Source: an uncultured Collinsella sp.
GTDB lineage: Bacteria; Actinomycetota; Coriobacteriia; Coriobacteriales; Coriobacteriaceae
DNA length: 21,087 bases
NCBI GenBank assembly: GCA_900757495.1
Contig: CAAENX010000016.1
Coordinates: 1-21,087, forward strand
Direction of reading: 5' to 3'
Positions 13,991-20,911 of this stretch are shown here, in pieces. The translations under genes and the position numbers were made by a program. Numbering within the stretch: position 1 is the stretch's first letter; every line of letters begins with the position of its first letter. The notes under the pieces were generated by a model, which had not been told where the DNA came from, searched no databases, and saw only the letters and a list, made by a program, of their open reading frames with translations.

Positions 13991-14731
13991 ATGGCTACCA
14001 TCGCGATTATCGGTGCGCTCGAAAAAGAGATCATGCAGATTAAGGAAGAGCTGAGCGACGTTTGCGAGGCGCGGGAGGCAGGCTTGACCGTTGTGAGCGG
14101 TGAGCTCGACGGTCTGACAGTTGTCGCCACAACGGCGGGCATGGGCACGGTGAACGCCGCTGCTGCAACACAGCACCTCATTAGCAAGTATGCTCCGCAG
14201 GCTGTTGTGTTTTCGGGCATTGCGGGCGGTTTGAACCCCAAGCTCCATATCGACGACGTGGTCATTGGCAAACGCCTACGCTATCTGGATACCGATACCG
14301 CGCTTATCGCCGAGTCCGCACCGGGGCTCGAGGAGTTTGGCTCGACGCCCGCGCTGGTCGATATTGCCGTCGACGTGCTTGCTGAGCGTGGGTTTGTTGA
14401 CGCTTCGACAAATGCAGTTGCTTCGAACGAGGGCACCAAACAGTTCCTGGTCGGCACGATTGCCACGGGTAACCGCTTTGTGACGGGCGCCGCCATGCGC
14501 AACGACGCTATCGAAGCGACGCATGCCGATTGTGTCGGCATGGAGGGCGCGGCGATTGCCCATGTCGCAACCAAAAATGGTGTCGATTGCCTGGTGTTGC
14601 GCGCTATCAGCGATAATTGTGACGAGGCGTACGATGCAATTTGCGACCGAGAGTTCGATCTGTTCGAGTACGCGCGTGTCGCAAGTAACATCACGCTCGA
14701 TATCGTCCGCCGCATTGCCGCCGCGCAATAG
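13991..14731 (+). CDS. mtnN: 5'-methylthioadenosine/S-adenosylhomocysteine nucleosidase
   Basis: This 246-aa enzyme hydrolyses the glycosidic bond of methylthioadenosine and S-adenosylhomocysteine, and in known members 5'-deoxyadenosine, recycling products of SAM-using reactions. It shows IIGALEKEI with E13 in the place of the catalytic glutamate near the N-terminus, TTAGMGTVNAA, the phosphorylase-fold signature VVFSGIAGGLNPKLHIDDVVIG, IATGNRFV, the ribose-binding GMEGAA with E185, and RAISDNCDE with the general acid D208. Size fits the family. The ATG at 13991 follows GGGGA; a TTG four codons earlier is less likely. It lies just after the PFL activase, a radical SAM enzyme that makes 5'-deoxyadenosine, so a functional link is plausible. 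Confidence 0.92.
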   Translation: MATIAIIGALEKEIMQIKEELSDVCEAREAGLTVVSGELDGLTVVATTAGMGTVNAAAATQHLISKYAPQAVVFSGIAGGLNPKLHIDDVVIGKRLRYLDTDTALIAESAPGLEEFGSTPALVDIAVDVLAERGFVDASTNAVASNEGTKQFLVGTIATGNRFVTGAAMRNDAIEATHADCVGMEGAAIAHVATKNGVDCLVLRAISDNCDEAYDAICDREFDLFEYARVASNITLDIVRRIAAAQ

Positions 14732-14769
14732 CGCGCTCTTTTGTAAGAACCTACGACCAAGGAGTGTCC

Positions 14770-15360
14770 ATGGCCGATTCCATTAACTACCAGCTTGCCA
14801 AGTTCGTCGCCAGCTACGGCAAGGTTTCGCAGATTCCCGAGTCCACCTGCCCCGAAGTGAGCTTTGTCGGCCGCTCCAATGTGGGCAAGTCGTCGATTAT
14901 GAACAAGCTCTTTGGTCGCAAGAACTTGGTCAAGGTTTCGAGCACACCGGGCAAGACAAGCAACATCAATTTCTTCGAGGCCGACGACGTGCACTTCGTC
15001 GACCTGCCGGGCTATGGTTTCGCCCGTCGTTCTAAGGCCGAGCGCGACCGCTGGGCCGAGCTTATCGGCGACTTTTTCGACTCCGAGCGCAGCTTTAACT
15101 TGGTCGTCTCGCTGGTGGATATTCGTCACGACCCCAGCAAGCTCGATCATGACATGATCGACTACCTGCAGGGCAACGAGTTCAACTTTATCGTCTGTCT
15201 CACCAAAGCCGACAAGCTCAGCCGCACCCAGCAGGCCCGCCAGGCAGCAGCCATCAAAAAGCAGCTCAACGTCCCGGCCGAAAACGTAATCATCACAAGC
15301 TCCCAGACTGGCACCGGTATCGATGAACTCAAGCGCCGCATCGCCGAGGCCTGCCTCTAG
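14770..15360 (+). CDS. engB: Ribosome biogenesis GTPase EngB (YsxC/YihA)
   Basis: This 196-aa small GTPase is needed for assembly of the large ribosomal subunit. All G motifs are present: G1 GRSNVGKSS at 34-42, G2 threonine in STPGKTSNINFF around 58-70, G3 DLPGYG at 78-83, G4 TKAD at 145-148, and G5 near TSSQTGTGI. Length is typical. The ATG at 14770 has AAGGAG nine bases or less upstream; a GTG at 14764 falls inside that site. It is 38 bp after mtnN on the same strand and may share its transcript. Confidence 0.96.
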   Translation: MADSINYQLAKFVASYGKVSQIPESTCPEVSFVGRSNVGKSSIMNKLFGRKNLVKVSSTPGKTSNINFFEADDVHFVDLPGYGFARRSKAERDRWAELIGDFFDSERSFNLVVSLVDIRHDPSKLDHDMIDYLQGNEFNFIVCLTKADKLSRTQQARQAAAIKKQLNVPAENVIITSSQTGTGIDELKRRIAEACL

Positions 15361-15438
15361 TAAGGGTCCCATCCCAGTAAGGGCCCCCACCAATAAAAAG
15401 CCAAACCATCAGCCCGGTGCCCCTTCAAAGCGTGGGTT

Positions 15439-15625
15439 CCTATAGACATCGTCGACCACGTTGCTGTAGGGCCGCCCAAGGGTATCCCCTTAAAAACATT
15501 CCGCAGCACGAGGCCCGCTTATCCGTAGCTCCGAAGGAGCAGGATAAGCGGGCCTCAAGTGCGAGGACGTTTTTAAGGGGATACCCTTGGGCGGCCCGAA
15601 GGGATTAACCAGCGATGTCTACAGG
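15439..15625. repeat. Structured intergenic element C, reaching into the end of thrB
   Basis: A perfect 29-bp inverted repeat (15469-15497 and 15569-15597) lies between the convergent engB and thrB genes. The inner stem has GCAC plus GAGGCCCGCTTATCC against GGATAAGCGGGCCTC-AA-GTGC, with a GCTCC-GAA-GGAGC cap. The two strands between outer and inner stems read TTCCGCA (15499-15505) and GAGGAC (15563-15568), as in elements B and E. A further outer helix, CCTATAGACATCG (15439-15451) with CGATGTCTACAGG (15613-15625), one mismatch, includes the thrB stop codon. The structure may serve as a shared 3' end for both genes. The region holds no gene. Confidence 0.75.
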
Positions 15626-16500
15626 TACTCGATTTGAGCGCCCTCGGTGTCGCACGTCAGAATATGCGTCTCACACTTGGGGAACTGCTCACGCAGCTTG
15701 ACCTGCAGGAACTTGGCTACGATGGTGTCGTCAGTCACGGCCATGAGGGTCGAGCCGGAGCCACTGATCCAGATGGTCTTGGCGCCGCCGTTAAGGCAGG
15801 TGTCGCGCACAGCGTTGTAGTCGGGAATCAGGCGACGGCGATACGGCTCTTGGATGCGGTCGTCATTGGCGGCGGCAATCAGGTCCAGATCGCCGGTCTC
15901 GAGACCGCGCGTCATGCCGGCGATGCGGCCCATCTGCCACACGGCGGTGGAGAGCGGAATCTCCTGCGGCACGACCTTGCGCGCCTCGCTCGTATGTACC
16001 TCGTAGGGCGGAATCACGGTAATAAAACGCAAGCGATCGCTCACCTCGTAGCGCAGGCATTGGGGGAGCGAATCGGTCGGTGTAAAGGAGCAGACGGCGC
16101 CGCCAAGGATGGCGGGGGCGACGTTGTCGGGATGTCCCTCGACCTCGGTGGCGATGCGGACGAGCTCGGCGCGGTCGACGGTGTGGCCCGTCAGCGCGGC
16201 GGCTGCCATGATGCCCGCGACGACGCAGGTGGAGCTGGAACCCAGGCCGCGGGCGACGGGCACGTCGGTCTGGATGTCGATAGCGACGGGGAAGGCCGGC
16301 TCGCCCCAGGCGGCCAGAGCATCGACAAAGCTCACATAGACCAGGTTATTCTCGTTTTGGAACTCCTCGGGGCAGCCCGTGATGGTGAGCTTGTCGGCGC
16401 GCTCGAAGGTAAAGTGCGAGTAAAGGCTGACGGCCATGCCGAGGGTGTCGTAGCCGATGCCCAAGTTGGCGCTTGTTGCTGGGACGGTGATCTTGATCAT
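15619..16500 (-). CDS. thrB: Homoserine kinase
   Basis: This 293-aa enzyme of the GHMP kinase family phosphorylates homoserine to O-phosphohomoserine, the substrate of threonine synthase. The N-terminal PATSANLGIGYDTLGMAV is the homoserine-kinase signature. The ATP-binding glycine-serine loop is PVARGLGSSS at 81-90, EGHPDNVAPAILGG follows, and near the C-terminus is IWISGSGSTLMA, the third GHMP motif. The ATG at 16500 has AGGAG six to seven bases upstream. Gene order on the minus strand is thrC then thrB, but a terminator and element D separate them, so thrB probably has its own promoter. Confidence 0.95.
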   Translation of the reverse strand: MIKITVPATSANLGIGYDTLGMAVSLYSHFTFERADKLTITGCPEEFQNENNLVYVSFVDALAAWGEPAFPVAIDIQTDVPVARGLGSSSTCVVAGIMAAAALTGHTVDRAELVRIATEVEGHPDNVAPAILGGAVCSFTPTDSLPQCLRYEVSDRLRFITVIPPYEVHTSEARKVVPQEIPLSTAVWQMGRIAGMTRGLETGDLDLIAAANDDRIQEPYRRRLIPDYNAVRDTCLNGGAKTIWISGSGSTLMAVTDDTIVAKFLQVKLREQFPKCETHILTCDTEGAQIEYL

Positions 16501-16515
16501 GGGAATCTCCTGGGC

Positions 16516-16621
16516 GGTCTGCCTGTTTAGTTCGCTGCTCGGGCAGTCCTGGCTCGCTCGGAAAGCACATTAAGTGCTTTCCGGCTCGTGCGGAACTCGC
16601 GACGAACTAAACAGGCAGACC
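16516..16621. repeat. Structured element D in the thrB leader
   Basis: GGTCTGCCTGTTTAGTTCG (16516-16534) and its exact inverse (16603-16621) form a 19-bp outer stem. GGAAAGCAC/GTGCTTTCC around ATTAA makes the inner hairpin (about 16560-16582). On the minus strand the intervening strands contain TTCCGCA (16595-16589) and AGGAC (16550-16546), as in elements B, C and E, but the loops are longer and a CTGC-TCGG-GCAG side hairpin is possible. The element ends about 15 bp before the thrB start codon, next to its ribosome-binding site, so it may be part of the thrB 5' leader. Confidence 0.6.
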
Positions 16622-16634
16622 CGCATGTCAGCTC

Positions 16635-16663
16635 GTTATCATCCCGGTGGATTTCTGATAAAA
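16635..16663 (-). promoter_or_regulatory. Possible promoter for thrB
   Basis: On the minus strand GATAAC (16640-16635) is a fair -10 box; a TTTTAT 17 bp upstream is a weak -35. It lies between the thrC terminator and element D, so a transcript from here would carry element D as its leader. Confidence 0.3.
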
Positions 16664-16689
16664 GAAGGTGCGCCGGCTTTCGCCGGCGC
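16661..16689 (-). terminator. Intrinsic terminator of thrC
   Basis: GCGCCGGC (16670-16677) and GCCGGCGC (16682-16689) form a perfect 8-bp stem with a 4-base loop. On the minus strand it is followed by ACCTTCTTTTATC. It lies 12 bp after the thrC stop codon. Confidence 0.8.
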
Positions 16690-16701
16690 TTAATAAGGGG
16701 T

Positions 16702-18219
16702 TTAGTTGGTGCTCATTCGTTTTGCTGCAGACTCGACGTAACTGTCCATCTCATCGACGTCGCAGACGTCTTCGAAGCGGACGGGCTTGGACTCGAGCTC
16801 GGCGAGCTGTGCCGGGGCGACCGTGTTGGTGGCCTGCTCGAGCACACGCATAGCCTCAAAGTCGTCCTCGGGCACGTCGAGGCCCAGGGCATCGCAGCAG
16901 GCGCGCGGGAACTTGTAGGGGCTGGCGGTCGAAAGCAGCACGCGGGCCTTGGCGCCCTCGGCGGGGGTGACTTTTTCAAAGACGTGATAGCCGCAGGCGG
17001 TGTGCGGGTCGATCACGTAGCCGTTTGCGTCCCAGCAGCTCTTGATGGCAGCGCGGACCTCGTCCTCGCTGGCCCAGCCGCAGCCAAAGACGCTCTGAAT
17101 CTTTGCCAGCAGGTTGGCGGGAACTTCGTAGCGACCAGTCTGTGCCAGCTGCTCCATAAGGTCGGCAACAAGCTCGCAGTCGCCGTCGGACAGGAAGTAG
17201 AGCATGCGCTCCAGGTTGGAGCTGATGAGGATGTCCATCGACGGCGAGATGGTCGTGAAGAACGGACGGTTGCGGTCGTAGACGCCGGTGGTCAGGAAGT
17301 CGGCAAGCACGTTGTTCTTGTCGCTCGCGACGATGAGCTTGGCGACGGGCAGACCCATGCGCTTGGCATAGTAGCCGGCCAGGATATCGCCAAAGTTACC
17401 GGTCGGTACACAGAACTCTACGGCGTCGCCAGCCTCGATAGCGTCGGCGCGCAACAGCTGCGCATAGGCGGCAAAGTAGTAGACGACCTGCGGTACCAGA
17501 CGGCCGACATTGATGGAGTTGGCGCTCGAAAGCACCGTGCCAGCGCCCTCCAGGCGCTCGGCAAGCTCCTTATCGGCAAAGATGCGCTTGACGGCGCTCT
17601 GGGCGTCGTCAAAGTTGCCGCGGATACCGCAGACGGCGACGTTGTCGCCCTCCTGCGTGGACATCTGCAGGTTCTGCACGCGGCTGACCTTGCCCTCGGG
17701 ATAAAAGACGGTGATGCCCGTACCTGGAGCGTCGGCAAAACCGGCGAGTGCGGCCTTGCCGGTGTCGCCCGACGTGGCGGTGACGATCATGATGCGCTCG
17801 GCGCCGCCGTCCTTGGCGGAGGTGCGGGCCATGAGGCGGGGGAGCATCTGCAGGGCGACGTCCTTAAAGGCGCTCGTGGGGCCACCAAAGAGCTCCATCA
17901 CATAGGTTTGAGGGACGTCGGTGCCCGGCGCTGTATCGAGTTTGACGAGCGGCGTAACCTCTTCGCTCGCGAACGTGCCGCGGTATGCCTCATTCACACA
18001 GGCCGAAATTTCTTCGGCTGTGTAATCATTCAGTAACATTCCCAACACATCTTGAGCGATTTCAAAGTACGATTTATCTGCAAGCGAGCTGATATCGACC
18101 TGCTGGGTGCCGAGCTCGTCCGAGACAAACAAACCCCCGTCGGGAGCGATGCCGGTACGGATTGCCACCTTACTTGAGCACGATAAAGTGCGTCCTCGTG
18201 TACTATGATAAGTTCCCAT
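16702..18219 (-). CDS. thrC: Threonine synthase
   Basis: This 505-aa pyridoxal-phosphate enzyme converts O-phosphohomoserine to threonine. The PLP lysine is K119 in PTSAFKDVALQML, and ATSGDTGKAAL binds the cofactor phosphate. PTGNFGDILAGYYAKRMG and the N-terminal YHSTRG typical of the longer, E. coli/yeast-like threonine synthases are also present. The ATG at 18219 is chosen because AGGAG lies nine bases upstream; an earlier frame start at 18264 would precede that site. Divergent from the aspartate kinase gene with about 103 bp between them, so the two ends of the threonine pathway could share control. Confidence 0.94.
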   Translation of the reverse strand: MGTYHSTRGRTLSCSSKVAIRTGIAPDGGLFVSDELGTQQVDISSLADKSYFEIAQDVLGMLLNDYTAEEISACVNEAYRGTFASEEVTPLVKLDTAPGTDVPQTYVMELFGGPTSAFKDVALQMLPRLMARTSAKDGGAERIMIVTATSGDTGKAALAGFADAPGTGITVFYPEGKVSRVQNLQMSTQEGDNVAVCGIRGNFDDAQSAVKRIFADKELAERLEGAGTVLSSANSINVGRLVPQVVYYFAAYAQLLRADAIEAGDAVEFCVPTGNFGDILAGYYAKRMGLPVAKLIVASDKNNVLADFLTTGVYDRNRPFFTTISPSMDILISSNLERMLYFLSDGDCELVADLMEQLAQTGRYEVPANLLAKIQSVFGCGWASEDEVRAAIKSCWDANGYVIDPHTACGYHVFEKVTPAEGAKARVLLSTASPYKFPRACCDALGLDVPEDDFEAMRVLEQATNTVAPAQLAELESKPVRFEDVCDVDEMDSYVESAAKRMSTN

Positions 18220-18255
18220 ATAACACTGCTCCTCGGATGCCTTGGTCCCAATCGG

Positions 18256-18271
18256 TGAAACCATGGTATCA
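18256..18271. promoter_or_regulatory. Palindrome in the thrC-lysC divergent promoter region
   Basis: TGA-A-ACCATGGT-A-TCA is a 16-bp palindrome with one mismatched pair, about midway between the thrC and aspartate kinase starts. TGGTATCAG inside it resembles an extended -10 element for the plus-strand gene. A shared operator is possible. The gap is too short for a lysine riboswitch. Confidence 0.3.
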
Positions 18272-18322
18272 GAGCGCGCAAAACAGGTTTGCAGAGGCTT
18301 TTAGAAAGGTAACCTCAAGCCC

Positions 18323-19711
18323 ATGATTAAGATTGCCAAGTTTGGCGGCTCGTCGGTCGCCAACGCCGAACACTTTAAGAAGATTAAGGCCATCGTCGAT
18401 GCCGACCCTGCCCGCCGTTTTGTGGTGGTTTCCGCCTGCGGCCGCCGCTTTAAGGGCGACACCAAGGTGACCGACCTGCTCTACCTGGTTAACGCGCACG
18501 TTAAGTATCACGTGTCGTGCGAGGAACTGCTCGAGGACATTGGCCAGCGCTATTTTGATATCGCTGACGAGTTGGAGCTCACCTATCCCATCCGCAAGGA
18601 GTTCGCGGCCTTTGCCGAGCGCGCCCGCTCGGGCGGCTACTCTACCGAGGAGCTCGTGAGCCGTGGCGAGTACTTCACCGCTCGCCTGATGGCGGAGTAC
18701 CTGGGCTTGCCGTTCCTGGACGCCGCGACGGTTGTGGCGTTCCATCACGACGGTACGCTCAGCATGAATCGCACCTCCGAGCTGGTGCAGGAGTACGGTC
18801 AGCAGGGCGGCTTTGTTATGCCCGGTTTCTACGGCGCGACGCGTGAGGGCCAGATCAAGCTGCTCGACCGTGGCGGCGGCGATATTTCCGGCTCGATTCT
18901 GGCCAAGTGCCTGGGCGCCGACCTGTACGAGAACTGGACCGACGTCTCGGGCTTCTATTCTGCCGATCCGCGTATTGTTCCCGAGGCTCAGCCCATTGCG
19001 CGCGTTACCTACGAGGAGCTGCGCGAGCTTTCGTACATGGGTGCGAGCGTCCTGCACGAGGAGGCCGTGTTCCCCGTGCGCGAGGCCGGCATTCCGCTGG
19101 TCATCAAGAACACCAATGCGCCGCAGGACCCCGGCACCATCATTAGCGAGACGGCTGACGAGGGCGAGGCGGAGCCCATCATTACCGGCGTGACCGGCAA
19201 GCGCGGTTTTGTTGCCATCAACGTCGCCCGCGACCGCACCAAGCCCCGTGTTGGCTTTATGCGCCGTGCGCTTTCGGTCTTCGAGCGCTATGACGTTTCC
19301 GTCGAGCATATGCCCACCGGCGTCGACCGCTTTGGCGCCGTGGTGCAGGAGCGGGATGTGCACGACTCGCTGTACTCGCTCGTGGGCGACATCCAGCAGG
19401 AGGTCGAGCCGCTCGAGATCGAGGTTGTCGAGGGCCTGGCGCTTATCGCGACCGTTGGCCGCAACCTGCGCGGTCGTGCCGGCATCTCTGGCCACCTGTT
19501 TGGCATGCTTGGCCAGGCCGGCGTGAGCGTGCGCATGATTTCGCAGAGCTGCGACGAGATCAACATCATCATCGGTGTCGAGGAGAAGGACTTCGACCTG
19601 GCGATTCGGACCATTTACCGTGCCTTCTCCGATGAGAACGGCATTGTGAAGGTCTCCGACCTGGAGGCTTCCGCGCCGGTCGATCCCGCCCTGGCCGCGC
19701 TCCACAAGTAG
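18323..19711 (+). CDS. lysC: Aspartate kinase, monofunctional, with C-terminal ACT domains
   Basis: This 462-aa enzyme phosphorylates aspartate, the first step to lysine, methionine and threonine. The kinase domain starts with KFGGSSVA (6-13), followed by FVVVSACGRR, SRGEYFTARLMAEYL and GFYGATREGQIKLLDRGGGDISGSILA. The C-terminal part has two ACT-type modules, around FVAINVARDRTKPRVGFMRRALSVF and LIATVGRNLRGRAGISGHLFGML, where amino acids normally bind for feedback control. No homoserine dehydrogenase domain is fused. Which amino acid inhibits it cannot be read from sequence, so the symbol lysC is a family choice. GAAAGG precedes the ATG at 18323 with a longish spacing. It is upstream of asd on the same strand. 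Confidence 0.94.
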   Translation: MIKIAKFGGSSVANAEHFKKIKAIVDADPARRFVVVSACGRRFKGDTKVTDLLYLVNAHVKYHVSCEELLEDIGQRYFDIADELELTYPIRKEFAAFAERARSGGYSTEELVSRGEYFTARLMAEYLGLPFLDAATVVAFHHDGTLSMNRTSELVQEYGQQGGFVMPGFYGATREGQIKLLDRGGGDISGSILAKCLGADLYENWTDVSGFYSADPRIVPEAQPIARVTYEELRELSYMGASVLHEEAVFPVREAGIPLVIKNTNAPQDPGTIISETADEGEAEPIITGVTGKRGFVAINVARDRTKPRVGFMRRALSVFERYDVSVEHMPTGVDRFGAVVQERDVHDSLYSLVGDIQQEVEPLEIEVVEGLALIATVGRNLRGRAGISGHLFGMLGQAGVSVRMISQSCDEINIIIGVEEKDFDLAIRTIYRAFSDENGIVKVSDLEASAPVDPALAALHK

Positions 19712-19714
19712 TTT

Positions 19715-19732
19715 CCATCCCGGTGGTTTTTT
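19715..19732 (+). terminator. Small hairpin with T-run after lysC
   Basis: CCAT (19715-19718) can pair with GTGG (19723-19726) around CCCG, followed at once by TTTTTT (19727-19732). The stem is only four pairs, so termination may be weak. Confidence 0.4.
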
Positions 19733-19762
19733 AGGACGTGTTCCAAAAATCTACTGTTGGGC

Positions 19763-19784
19763 GTTTCGTTTCGGTTTCGTTTCG
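19763..19784. repeat. Tandem 11-bp repeat between lysC and asd
   Basis: GTTTCGTTTCG occurs twice without a gap (19763-19773, 19774-19784). Being 11 bp long it would place a bound protein's sites on the same face of the helix. It lies just before the hairpin at 19786. It may be a regulatory site or simple slippage. Confidence 0.35.
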
Positions 19785-19785
19785 A

Positions 19786-19817
19786 CGGGGCGGGTTTTAT
19801 ATCCGCCCCGTTCTTGT
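19786..19817 (+). terminator. Terminator or attenuator upstream of asd
   Basis: CGGGGCGG (19786-19793) and CCGCCCCG (19803-19810) form an 8-bp stem with an AT-rich loop, followed by TTCTTGT. It lies about 70 bp before the asd start, so it either ends the lysC transcript or attenuates read-through into asd. Confidence 0.65.
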
Positions 19818-19885
19818 ATACACTGGCAACAATAATCGGCCTGCTCGGCGTGCGGGCAAAAGCCACAACCTTTAAAGGGGGAAGC

Positions 19886-20911
19886 ATGAAACAGTACACG
19901 GTTGCTATTTTGGGCGCGACGGGAGCCGTGGGCACCCAGATGCTCGAGTGCCTCAACGAGCAGGAGTTTCCGGTCGGTAAGCTCAAGCTGCTGGCGAGCG
20001 CGCGCTCTGCGGGCAAGACCGTTGAGTTCCGCGGCGAGCAGATCGTGATTGAGGAAGCTTGCCCCGAGGTTTTTGAGGGCTGCGACATCGTGCTCGGCGC
20101 TGCCGGCGACGATATCGCCAAGGAGCTGCTGCCCGAGGCCGTCAAGCGCGGCGCCGTCGTGGTCGACAACAGCCACGCCTTCCGCATGGATCCCGAAGTG
20201 CCGCTGGTTGTGCCTGAGATCAATGCCGACGATATCAAGTGGCATCACGGCCTTATCGCCAATCCCAACTGCGCGACCATCATCGGCCTGGTTCCTACGT
20301 GGCCGCTGCATCAGCTCGCCGGCGTGAAGCGCATGATCGTCTCGACGTATCAGGCTGCTTCGGGTGCCGGCGCTCCCGGCATGGCCGAGCTCGAGGCTCA
20401 GCTGGCCGCCTTGGGCCGTGGCGAGGAGATTCCCGAGCCGCGCGCATTTGCCGCCCAGCTCGCGAGCAACCTGATTCCGCAGATTGGCGGCGTCAAGGAG
20501 GAGGGCTTTACCTCCGAGGAGATGAAGCTGCAAAACGAGGGTCGCAAGATTATGCATCTGCCCGAGCTGCGCGTGAACTGCACCTGCGTGCGCGTGCCCG
20601 TGCTGCGCTCGCACTCCGAGAGCATTACGCTTGAGTTTGAGTGCGACATTACGGTTGAGGAGGCCCGTGCTGCGCTGGCTGCCGCTCCCGGCGTCAAGCT
20701 GGTTGACGACATGAGCGCCGAGGATGCACACGACCGCTTCCCCATGCCGATGGATACGTCCGACCAGGACCTGATTTGGGTCGGCCGCGTGCGTCGCGAC
20801 ATCTCGAACCCCGAGGCCGCGCGCGGTATCACCTTCTGGTGCTGCGGCGACCAAATCCGTAAGGGCGCGGCAACCAACGCCGTCCAGATCGCCAAGCTGC
20901 TCTGCGAGTAG
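19886..20911 (+). CDS. asd: Aspartate-semialdehyde dehydrogenase
   Basis: This 341-aa enzyme reduces aspartyl phosphate, made by aspartate kinase, to aspartate semialdehyde using NADPH. The N-terminal GATGAVG (about 10-16) binds the nucleotide, SARSAGK follows, the active-site cysteine is C129 in NPNCATI, QAASGAG comes after it, and the proton-relay histidine is H243 in VRVPVLRSHSE. Size is typical of the Gram-positive/actinobacterial group. AAAGGGGGAAGC precedes the ATG at 19886. The last 22 bases including the stop codon are repeated in reverse at the very end of the window, so sequence beyond the stop should be treated with care. Confidence 0.95.
   Translation: MKQYTVAILGATGAVGTQMLECLNEQEFPVGKLKLLASARSAGKTVEFRGEQIVIEEACPEVFEGCDIVLGAAGDDIAKELLPEAVKRGAVVVDNSHAFRMDPEVPLVVPEINADDIKWHHGLIANPNCATIIGLVPTWPLHQLAGVKRMIVSTYQAASGAGAPGMAELEAQLAALGRGEEIPEPRAFAAQLASNLIPQIGGVKEEGFTSEEMKLQNEGRKIMHLPELRVNCTCVRVPVLRSHSESITLEFECDITVEEARAALAAAPGVKLVDDMSAEDAHDRFPMPMDTSDQDLIWVGRVRRDISNPEAARGITFWCCGDQIRKGAATNAVQIAKLLCE

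Noticed and set aside
15417..15608. A 63-aa open frame between engB and thrB
   Set aside because: It lies entirely within the arms of element C and has no start signal.
18220..18322. Lysine riboswitch upstream of the aspartate kinase gene
   Set aside because: The gap to the divergent gene is about 103 bp, much shorter than the lysine aptamer of roughly 170 bases, and no motif matches.
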